37,910 nucleotides of DNA from an uncultured Verrucomicrobiales bacterium. GTDB taxonomy: Bacteria; Verrucomicrobiota; Verrucomicrobiia; Verrucomicrobiales; DEV007. A model generated the notes under the pieces. It was not told the DNA's origin and did not search any database. It was given only the letters and a program-made list of their open reading frames with translations. Positions within the stretch are counted from its first letter, which is position 1, and the number at the start of each line of letters is the position of its first letter. Position numbers and translations under genes: made by a program. Shown here piece after piece: positions 15,057-21,979 of this stretch. The stretch covers positions 1 to 37,910 of the forward strand of contig CAJXQE010000019.1 in NCBI GenBank assembly GCA_913058215.1, in the 5' to 3' direction.

Positions 15057-17690
15057 GTGTCTGAATTAGAAGATAAAGATTTTGAAGGCTTCGGGCCAGT
15101 AGACCCGCTGACGAAAGAAACCGCGAAGGTCGAACTACCCCTTGGTGAGCAAATCGCGAAGCGGGCCAAGCGGCGGCGGCGGATCGTGATGTGGTTGAAG
15201 ATTTCCGGCTTCCTTTTCGTACTCTTCCTCGTGATTTCCCTGATCGGAGCTCTCGGGACTTATTTCTACTGCAAACCACGCTACGATCTCGCATACTCCT
15301 TTGACATGACGGAGCTGGATGACCTCGAAGTCGCCAGCCGGATCTTTGACAGGAATGGAAAAGAGCTGGGCCGGATTTTTGTCCAGAATCGCCGCCCCGT
15401 CGCTCTCGGGGAGGTGTCCGAAAATTTCATCAATGCACTTCTCGCTGCTGAGGATGGCCGCTTTTATGAACACGACGGTGTCGATTACGTGGGTGTGATC
15501 CGGGCGATCTACCAGGGGATTATCAGCAAAGAATTTACCCAGGGGGCATCAACAATCAGTCAGCAGTTGGCTCGAAACACCTTCGAACTGAAAGAGCGCA
15601 GCCTTAGCCGGAAAGTGACCGAAGCTTTTCTCGCCCGACGGGTCGAGGCGGAGATCGAAGGCGACACCAAAATTGCCCGTAAGCAAAAAATTCTCGAGCT
15701 CTACATCAACCGAATTTATTTCGGAGCCGGGTATTATGGAATCGCCGCTGCTGCGGAAGGCTTCTTCGGGAAGGAAGCGAAAAACCTTTCACTTTCCGAA
15801 GCAGCGATCCTCGCCGGTGTTGTCCGTAACCCCTACTATCGTTCGCCGCGCCGTTTTCCCGTCGCTTCCAAGGACACTCGCGACTCCGTTCTTCTCCGTA
15901 TGTTTGCTGACGGCTACATCGACGAACGCGCCATGAAGAGCGCGCAGAACAAACCCATACTGGCGGTGGAGAAAAGTAACATCACCGGGAAGTCAGCCTT
16001 CGTTTACGAAAAAGTCAGGCAGGAAGTGATCGATCTTCTCGGATACGAAGCCGTCGCTGGTGGTGGGTTTCACATTCATACGACCATCGATGCCGATATT
16101 CAGCAGCTTGCCGAAAACAAGCTCAAAGAGCGGCTCTCGATGATCGAGGAGCATCCCGATTTCAATCACCAGACGCTCAGTGAATACAAAGCTGCGAAAG
16201 CGAAGTTCAAGGAAACTTCCGATCGTGAGGCCACTTTCGAAGCTCCGGAATACTTGCAGGGCGCTCTGCTGATGATCGACAACAAGACGGGCTCGGTCAT
16301 CGCCCAGATCGGTAGCCGTGAGTTTTCAGACAGCATGTATGACCGAACTACCCAGGGCAGTCGTCCGCCCGGAACCGCTTTTACTCCTTTTGTTTACGCA
16401 GCGGCCTTTCAGAAAGGCCTTTTCCCCGGAACGCTGGTCGATGACACCCCGATGGACGCCCGACAGGTGATGATCGGGGGAACCACCGGGATTCTCGGCG
16501 AATGGGGAACTGAAGATTTTGATAATGTCTACGAAGGCCGGATCACTTCCCGCCGGGCACTCGCGAAATCGAAGAACTCGGCAACCGTCAGTCTCGGACA
16601 AACCACTGGCCTGAACCGCGTCGTCGACCTTGCCGAAAACGCCGGACTGACCTTTGAAGGAGATCTCAAGAAATACAATGCGACCCTGCTCGGTCAGAAC
16701 CCGGTCTCGATGGATTCCTTTTGCATCGCCTACACAGTTTTCCCCAACCTCGGGAGGAAGCCGGAAAAGACCCACATCATTTCCGATATTCGTGATAGCG
16801 AAGGCAGTATCATTTACTCCCCCAGTGTCTCAATGAGCGCGGGAGAAGTGATTGATCGCTACACCGCTCATCAGATCAACAGCTCCCTGACAGACACCTT
16901 CAAATACGGAACCGGGAAAGCCGCCAAAGAGAAATACGGTCTCAAGGATTTTGCCGTCGCCGGGAAAACAGGAACCGGGTACAACTTTACCGACAACTGG
17001 TTCATCGGATACACCTCGGAAGTGACCTGTGTGGTTTGGGCAGGATTTGACCGGAACAAAACGATCTACCCGGGCGCGTTCAGTTCGGACACCGTTCTTC
17101 CAATCTGGAGCGATGTGATGAATGCCGCCGCTGAAAAATTCGAGCCACGCGCTTTCCTTCCACCACCGGATGCCGAACAGGTAGAAATCTGCCTCAAGTC
17201 AGGCGAGCTGGCTTCGGATAACTGCTACGAAATGGACCAGAAAAGTTCAGGCCGCGCCTCCCAGATTCGCTGCACTTACGTGGAGTATTTGCGCCCGGGA
17301 ACGAAGCTGGATACCGTTTGCCATATTCATGGACGCGGGGGTAATCGTCTGAAAAAGCTCACGAAGACTGACTCGACCGGAAGACTTCGGGTAGCTCCAA
17401 TGATCATCGCCACGGCCCAACCGGTGATGCCCCTCGGGCCAACTTTGTTGGGGACCAATGACCCCTACAGTTCTTTGACACCGGTGATTCGCGCCCGGGT
17501 TGCCATCCCCCGTGCAACGGTGATATCGGAAGACGGGGAAGCAACAGTTGATCCTGAAGCGATCGAAAAACCTGAAGTTGGTTCCAATGGATTGCCAGTT
17601 GCGAGACCAATCATTCTCGAAGAGGAGGCCCGAGAAATGCCTGCTCAGAGGGTGCGTCTTCCCGCCCCGAAACCTATCGACTTTGATTGA
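15057..17690 (+). CDS. class A penicillin-binding protein with degenerate transpeptidase site
   Basis: 877 residues from GTG 15057; the frame extends to a TTG at 14979, but that would overlap the divergent gene. A basic cytoplasmic tail is followed by one membrane helix ('ISGFLFVLFLVISLIGALG'). The glycosyltransferase (GT51) domain is intact: 'AAEDGRFYEHDGVD' with catalytic Glu132, 'TQGASTISQQLARN', 'RKVTEAFLARRVE' and 'ILELYINRIYFG'. The transpeptidase domain keeps the SxN motif (Ser505-Lys-Asn) and Lys637-Thr-Gly-Thr. In place of SxxK, however, it has Thr440-Ala-Phe-Thr443 within 'RPPGTAFTPFVYAAAF', where active enzymes have 'PGSxFKPF'. The acyl-accepting serine and its lysine are thus both replaced. 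It should still polymerise glycan strands but probably not cross-link by the usual mechanism. A proline-rich C-terminal tail of about 150 residues follows. Next gene starts 30 bp downstream. Confidence 0.9.
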   Translation: MSELEDKDFEGFGPVDPLTKETAKVELPLGEQIAKRAKRRRRIVMWLKISGFLFVLFLVISLIGALGTYFYCKPRYDLAYSFDMTELDDLEVASRIFDRNGKELGRIFVQNRRPVALGEVSENFINALLAAEDGRFYEHDGVDYVGVIRAIYQGIISKEFTQGASTISQQLARNTFELKERSLSRKVTEAFLARRVEAEIEGDTKIARKQKILELYINRIYFGAGYYGIAAAAEGFFGKEAKNLSLSEAAILAGVVRNPYYRSPRRFPVASKDTRDSVLLRMFADGYIDERAMKSAQNKPILAVEKSNITGKSAFVYEKVRQEVIDLLGYEAVAGGGFHIHTTIDADIQQLAENKLKERLSMIEEHPDFNHQTLSEYKAAKAKFKETSDREATFEAPEYLQGALLMIDNKTGSVIAQIGSREFSDSMYDRTTQGSRPPGTAFTPFVYAAAFQKGLFPGTLVDDTPMDARQVMIGGTTGILGEWGTEDFDNVYEGRITSRRALAKSKNSATVSLGQTTGLNRVVDLAENAGLTFEGDLKKYNATLLGQNPVSMDSFCIAYTVFPNLGRKPEKTHIISDIRDSEGSIIYSPSVSMSAGEVIDRYTAHQINSSLTDTFKYGTGKAAKEKYGLKDFAVAGKTGTGYNFTDNWFIGYTSEVTCVVWAGFDRNKTIYPGAFSSDTVLPIWSDVMNAAAEKFEPRAFLPPPDAEQVEICLKSGELASDNCYEMDQKSSGRASQIRCTYVEYLRPGTKLDTVCHIHGRGGNRLKKLTKTDSTGRLRVAPMIIATAQPVMPLGPTLLGTNDPYSSLTPVIRARVAIPRATVISEDGEATVDPEAIEKPEVGSNGLPVARPIILEEEAREMPAQRVRLPAPKPIDFD

Positions 17691-17720
17691 TGATGCGGGG
17701 CGGGGCGCTATACTCGCTCC

Positions 17721-18089
17721 ATGCTCACCATTCTCAAATTGCTGATCTCGGCGGGTATGATCTACCTCGTCAATGAGGTCGTCATCGCCAGAAGCCGCCC
17801 GCTCCTGGGCAGCTTGCTTGCCTCACTCCCCCTTGTTTCCCTGATCACATTCGTGTGGATCTACTATGGGATGAAAGCGAATCCGGAAGCGCGCGTGGAA
17901 AAACTCGCCTCGCACTCGGCCGGTGTATTCTGGTTCGTGATCCCCAGCCTCCCCATGTTCCTTATCTTTCCCTGGCTCTTGAGGAAGGGGCTTTCCTTCT
18001 GGCCCAACCTTATCATTTGCTGCTGTATCACGATGCTTCTCTATGGATTGATGGCTCTGGCACTGAAAAAGTTTGGAGCGGAGATTTAA
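17721..18089 (+). CDS. DUF3147 family four-helix membrane protein
   Basis: 122 residues, almost all hydrophobic, with four predicted membrane helices: 'ILKLLISAGMIYLVNEVVI', 'LLASLPLVSLITFVWIYYG', 'FWFVIPSLPMFLIFPWLL' and 'IICCCITMLLYGLMALAL'. The patterns 'RSRPLLGSLLASLPLVSL' and 'FWFVIPSLPMFL' are those of DUF3147, a small inner-membrane family of unknown function. It follows the penicillin-binding protein gene by 30 bp and precedes the sulfatase by 23 bp, so it may share a transcript with both. Nothing indicates a specific role. Confidence 0.85.
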   Translation: MLTILKLLISAGMIYLVNEVVIARSRPLLGSLLASLPLVSLITFVWIYYGMKANPEARVEKLASHSAGVFWFVIPSLPMFLIFPWLLRKGLSFWPNLIICCCITMLLYGLMALALKKFGAEI

Positions 18090-18112
18090 GATCGAGCCGA
18101 ACGAAATTGATA

Positions 18113-19564
18113 ATGAAAACTTTTCTCGCCCCCATACTCTTTTTCACCCTGCACCTGGCCCTTCTAACTTCTTCCGCCACCGGCGAAGAACGTAAGCCAA
18201 ACTTCATTGTCATCTTCTGCGATAATCTGGGCTACGGAGACATCGAACCCTTCGGATCCACGCTCCATCGCACTCCCCATCTCAATCGAATGGCGGAGGA
18301 AGGAATGAAGTTCACCCATTTCTGCGTCACCGCCGGAGTCTGCACCCCGTCGCGCGCAAGCATCATCACCGGCTGCTATTCGCAACGTGTCAGCATGCAT
18401 ATGAATCCGCGTGACTACCACGTGCTTCGCCCCATCTCACCCTACGGTCTGAATCCCAAAGAAGTGACCATTGCTGAAGCACTCAAGAAAGAAGGCTACG
18501 CGACCGGCATGGTCGGAAAATGGCACCTCGGCGATCAGCCCGACTTTTTGCCCCACAAGCAGGGCTTTGACTGGTTCTTCGGTGTCCCCTATTCCGATGA
18601 CATGACGGAACGAATCTGGAGTCAGGACGGTTCTCACTGGCCTCCCCTGCCGCTCATGGAAAACGAAAAAGTTCTCGAAGCACCGGTTGACCGGAACGGC
18701 CTGACAAAACGCTATACCGAAGTGGCGATTGACTGGATCGAGAAAAACAAAGACCAACCCTTCTTTCTTTATTTTCCTCAAGCCATGCCCGGAAGCACCG
18801 CGACTCCGTTCTCCAGTGAAGAGTTTCGCGGAAAAAGCAAAAACGGTCCGTGGGGAGATTCCATCGAGGAACTCGACTGGTCCACTGGTGAGCTGATGAA
18901 GAAACTCGAAGAACTGAACATTGCCAAAGACACTCTCGTGGTCTGGACATCAGACAATGGCGCGCCCATCAACAAAGACCTGTCCGACTTGAGTCGCGGA
19001 TCCAATTTGCCACTGCACGGGCGCGGATACACCACCAGCGAAGGAGCTTTCCGTGTCCCGACAATCATGTGGCAGCCCGGTAAAATTCAGGCGGGATCAG
19101 TTTGCGAAGAACTGAGCTCAACCATGGACCTTTATCCGACCTTTGTGAAAATGGCCGGAGGGAAAATTAAGGACAAAGTAAAACGCGACGGCCACGACAT
19201 TTCCGATCTCATTGCCGGGAAGGAAGGAGCGAAAACTCCTCACAAAGCTTACTATTATTATTATCTGGATGAATTACAGGCCGTTCGTTCCGGTCCCTGG
19301 AAACTGTTTTTGCCAATGGCGAAGCCGGCTCGTCACCCTCACTTCAAGGCAGGGGATGATCAAGCAGGCCCACTGCTCTTTAATGTCGTCGAAGATATCG
19401 GATGTGACCATGACGTGGCAGCAGATCATCCGACGGTCGTCAAAAAACTCACTGCGCTCGCTGAAGTGATGCGCGCCGATCTCGGCGATAAAGGAAAACC
19501 CGGTCCCGGAATACGGCCTCCCGGCAAAGTTGATAATCCCGTTCCGGTAGTGAAATTGGACTGA
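18113..19564 (+). CDS. secreted arylsulfatase-A-like protein with altered active site
   Basis: 483 residues from ATG 18113, which opens a signal peptide (about 1-24); the frame is open upstream to 17855 but that part overlaps the DUF3147 gene. The formylglycine motif is intact: 'VCTPSRASIITG' with Cys77. 'GKWHLG' (Lys136, His138) and 'TSDNGAP' (Asp281-Asn282) are also present. Three other positions differ from arylsulfatase A and from the two other sulfatases in this window: the first metal pair reads Asp37-Asn38, the PH of the 'MPHVP'-type block is 'MPGST' (Gly227), and the late lysine is Arg304 in 'HGRGYTTSEG'. A run of five tyrosines occurs in 'KAYYYYYLDEL'. It may be a subfamily with another substrate or a weak enzyme. 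It ends 217 bp before a convergent gene. Confidence 0.88.
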   Translation: MKTFLAPILFFTLHLALLTSSATGEERKPNFIVIFCDNLGYGDIEPFGSTLHRTPHLNRMAEEGMKFTHFCVTAGVCTPSRASIITGCYSQRVSMHMNPRDYHVLRPISPYGLNPKEVTIAEALKKEGYATGMVGKWHLGDQPDFLPHKQGFDWFFGVPYSDDMTERIWSQDGSHWPPLPLMENEKVLEAPVDRNGLTKRYTEVAIDWIEKNKDQPFFLYFPQAMPGSTATPFSSEEFRGKSKNGPWGDSIEELDWSTGELMKKLEELNIAKDTLVVWTSDNGAPINKDLSDLSRGSNLPLHGRGYTTSEGAFRVPTIMWQPGKIQAGSVCEELSSTMDLYPTFVKMAGGKIKDKVKRDGHDISDLIAGKEGAKTPHKAYYYYYLDELQAVRSGPWKLFLPMAKPARHPHFKAGDDQAGPLLFNVVEDIGCDHDVAADHPTVVKKLTALAEVMRADLGDKGKPGPGIRPPGKVDNPVPVVKLD

Positions 19565-19642
19565 GAAATTTCTGAGGAAAGGCAAGGCTTCGCCCCCTAA
19601 TCCTATCTAACTTGTGAGCACTCGTGTTCTATGGTTTTGCAC

Positions 19643-19703
19643 GGAGCAGGTCCGATGAAACGAATGATTTCATCATGACCACGGATCATGAGTAGATTGC
19701 TCC
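19643..19703. ncRNA. structured intergenic element, possible RNA or attenuating structure
   Basis: On the plus strand 18 consecutive bases (19643-19660) pair with downstream blocks as three stacked helices: GGAGCA with TGCTCC (19698-19703), GGTCCG with CGGATC (19682-19687, one G-U), and ATGAAA with TTTCAT (19668-19673), capped by a 7-nt loop. The 3' side has bulges of 8 and 10 bases. A GGTTCGAATCC string at 19707-19717 looks like a tRNA T-loop, but no tRNA can be folded. No promoter or T-run was identified, and the strand is unknown. It lies in the 217-bp gap between convergent genes ending at 19564 and 19782. Confidence 0.3.
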
Positions 19704-19781
19704 AGGGTTCGAATCCAAGTTAATTTGCCTCCTTCTCCCTGGCCGGGCAGACGACCAGTTCCGGCAATCTCAGCTACTCCT

Positions 19782-20144
19782 TTACGCAGCAAAACTCTCG
19801 CCGCAGGAACAGGTCACCACCGCATTGGGATTCGTCACTTTAAAGCCACCTTGCTGCAAGTCATCGCTGTAATCGAGCTCTGAGCCAGTCACGAAGAGCG
19901 CACTCTTGGGATCAATAACCACTCGCACCTCATTGGAATTCACCATGATGTCGCGATTCGCCGGACCGTCGACCAAATCCATCTTGTATTGCAAACCCGA
20001 GCAACCGCCACCAATCACAGCAACACGCAGCGCACCATTATCCAGCCGCCCTTGTTTTTTGAGAAGGGAACGCAACTGCTGCGAGGCGCCGTTCAGCACC
20101 TTGATCAGCGTTTCATTTCCGGTTTTGTATTTCAACTCTGTCAC
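19782..20144 (-). CDS. A-type Fe-S carrier (HesB/IscA/ErpA family)
   Basis: 120 residues from a GTG start. The three cysteines that bind the cluster are present: Cys48 in 'GGGCSGLQYKMDL' and Cys112/Cys114 in 'TCSCGESF'. The block 'VVIDPKSALFVTGSELDY' is typical of the family. A-type carriers receive Fe-S clusters from the assembly scaffold and deliver them to apo-proteins in the cytoplasm. Length is standard. No other isc, suf or nif gene is near, so it stands alone, as ErpA-type carriers often do; the sequence alone does not separate ErpA from IscA. It follows the metalloprotease gene by 69 bp on the same strand. Confidence 0.93.
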   Translation of the reverse strand: MTELKYKTGNETLIKVLNGASQQLRSLLKKQGRLDNGALRVAVIGGGCSGLQYKMDLVDGPANRDIMVNSNEVRVVIDPKSALFVTGSELDYSDDLQQGGFKVTNPNAVVTCSCGESFAA

Positions 20145-20213
20145 ACGGGGAAATTCCGGCAGAGCGGGACCGAACGCAAGGGGAAACCTGATGGATCTCA
20201 GGAACGATCAATA

Positions 20214-21662
20214 CTATCTCGTCTGCACCTTTACCAGACTCAGGTCCGTAGCGGAAACATCGTTCACAGACTGACTTCTGACTGTCAGGTTGATTCGTTT
20301 TCTGCGGTATTTGATGATTCGACGATTACCTCGCCGGATGGTTTTCTTGATCTTCCGTTTGTTGGGCTTGATCGTAATATTGATCTGTTCCGGCGCATCG
20401 ACGTTCGTCAAAACAGCGGTCGAGTGAGTTCCGGCAACAACCGCAGCCGTCACGTTCGCGCCGCCACTGGTGTAAGTAACTTTGAAAATGGCGTTGCCTC
20501 TGCTTCCGGTCACCTCAATTTCATCCGGATCTATACCGTCACTGGCCACCCCGACCACAGCTCGCACAGTGCGCGCTTTCTTGGAAACCAAATTGAAAGT
20601 CTGACCGGCCGTTGTGTTGTAAATGTTGCTCCCAATTGCAGAGAGAAGATTCTTCCCAACAGTATTGTCCGGCTGAAAACTCGGATCAGGAACCGCACCG
20701 CTCAAGGTCTCCCAACCAAGATCGCGCAAGGCTGCTGCATCGACATTGGTTAATTCAAAGCGGCGCTGTTGCCCTCCGAAATTCGCGATCGGCTCCATCA
20801 GAAGATCCTGCAATACCCCGTTGGGTACCACCCCGACTGTGGCTGGAGTGCCGTTGGCAAAAACAAAGGAATCGTGAGTCTGATCCTTGAAGTGATTGTT
20901 TCCCCCCCCTTGCAAACTGAGACTCGCTGCAGCTGAACCGTTGTCCGCATTCAATGCGGTCACCGCTTTAACTCCCGTGTAGGTTGATGTTCCCGCTCCC
21001 GGCCACTGATTCCAGGAGGTGCCGAGCCCGAGAGCATGACCGACCTCATGAAGAGCGATCGAGTAGAAATCTGATGAACTGAAAGGAGCAATTGTCGTCA
21101 GATCGAAATGCCAGGTTCTTCCGGTATCAAAAGAGATCGATCCACCCCAGCGCGGCAGGTCCCCCACGGTGTCCCCGGGAGTATTGTCATTGAATCCCCG
21201 GTGCATCGGTCCATTAATATCGTTGAAGGTAGATGTGAAATTCAATCCCGTCGCAGATCCCCCAACCCCACTTGAACCAAGGGGGCGACCACCCGCATAG
21301 AGAATCCAGGTATCCGCAGTCAGTCCGGGAAACCCATAAATATCCGCAGGATTAGCGCTTAAAGGATCTACCGCAGAATTCGCAGCCGTGCTGACCTGAA
21401 AACTGTTTCCATTTCCCGGGTGAGTGAATCCGATTCTCCAACCTGCTGATGTACCTGAGCCGGTTCCACCAGGGGCGACAGCGGCAAGGCTGCTGGTAAT
21501 AATTCGACTGAAGCGGTCCGCCACCGCCTGCATCGCATCCTTCTTCGCCTGAGTATCGAAGAAGTTGTTCGAGTCGTAGGTGTAATCCACCACAATGTCG
21601 ATGGCGCCAGCCGACTGAACAGAAAGTCCGGCAAAGACCAGGAGAGAGAGAAGTTTTTTCAT
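20214..21662 (-). CDS. secreted leishmanolysin/matrixin-like zinc metalloprotease
   Basis: 482 residues, signal peptide about 1-20. After a Gly/Ser-rich N-terminal region, the zinc helix 'ALHEVGHALGLGTSW' occurs near residue 210. Position 11 of the motif is Thr, not the His of matrixins, so the third ligand is probably the His in 'GNNHFKD', with a Met-turn at 'LLMEP', an arrangement like leishmanolysin. The catalytic domain closes with 'NVDAAALRDLGWETL'. About 150 residues follow as a beta-rich domain ('IYNTTAGQTFNL', 'IFKVTYTSGGANVTAAVV') whose last part is very basic ('KPNKRKIKKTIRRGNRR'). It is a paralogue of the protein at 8656-9684, which lacks this C-terminal domain and instead has its basic stretch inside the protease domain. 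Probably exported and active on extracellular protein. Confidence 0.82.
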   Translation of the reverse strand: MKKLLSLLVFAGLSVQSAGAIDIVVDYTYDSNNFFDTQAKKDAMQAVADRFSRIITSSLAAVAPGGTGSGTSAGWRIGFTHPGNGNSFQVSTAANSAVDPLSANPADIYGFPGLTADTWILYAGGRPLGSSGVGGSATGLNFTSTFNDINGPMHRGFNDNTPGDTVGDLPRWGGSISFDTGRTWHFDLTTIAPFSSSDFYSIALHEVGHALGLGTSWNQWPGAGTSTYTGVKAVTALNADNGSAAASLSLQGGGNNHFKDQTHDSFVFANGTPATVGVVPNGVLQDLLMEPIANFGGQQRRFELTNVDAAALRDLGWETLSGAVPDPSFQPDNTVGKNLLSAIGSNIYNTTAGQTFNLVSKKARTVRAVVGVASDGIDPDEIEVTGSRGNAIFKVTYTSGGANVTAAVVAGTHSTAVLTNVDAPEQINITIKPNKRKIKKTIRRGNRRIIKYRRKRINLTVRSQSVNDVSATDLSLVKVQTR

Positions 21663-21766
21663 TGGAAAGTGGATGAAGGATTCGAGGCGGTACTTGCGGG
21701 TCTGAGAAAGACGAATGACCTGGAAGATAATTCACGAGTACGTCCCTGCAATATCTCAGCCCGGAA

Positions 21767-21796
21767 AGTCTAGCTAAAAAATACAGACATTGTCAA
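21767..21796 (-). promoter_or_regulatory. candidate sigma-70 promoter of the second metalloprotease
   Basis: On the minus strand a perfect TTGACA (21796-21791) and TAGACT (21772-21767, 4 of 6) are 18 bp apart, about 100 bp before the ATG at 21662. The 18-bp spacer is T-rich. Together with the hairpin at 21854-21877 this is all that is recognisable in the 317-bp gap 21663-21979. Confidence 0.4.
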
Positions 21797-21853
21797 TACT
21801 CCATAGGTGAAACCAGGCCTGCTACCGTGTGTGCAATTGAAAGCAGTGGTTGG

Positions 21854-21877
21854 TCATCTTTCGGCGAAAGAATGACT
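21854..21877 (-). terminator. stable hairpin downstream of the helicase gene
   Basis: GTCATCTTTC (21854-21863) pairs with GAAAG and ATGAC (21867-21877) as a 10-bp stem with one bulged A and a GGC loop. It lies about 100 bp after the helicase stop on the minus strand. There is no T-run after it, so intrinsic termination is uncertain; it could also stabilise the mRNA end. Confidence 0.35.
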
Positions 21878-21979
21878 CACTTGAGAACCATCCAGTCCAG
21901 ATCGTAAACCGCCCCGCCCGGTGAGTCCGAAGCTCCGGCGTCACCAGAACCGCGGCGATTGCTTTTGAAACCCGCACCA

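Noticed and set aside
19653-19722. possible tRNA, from GGTTCGAATCC
   Set aside because: The T-stem has two mismatches of five, and no acceptor stem, D-arm or anticodon arm can be placed around it.
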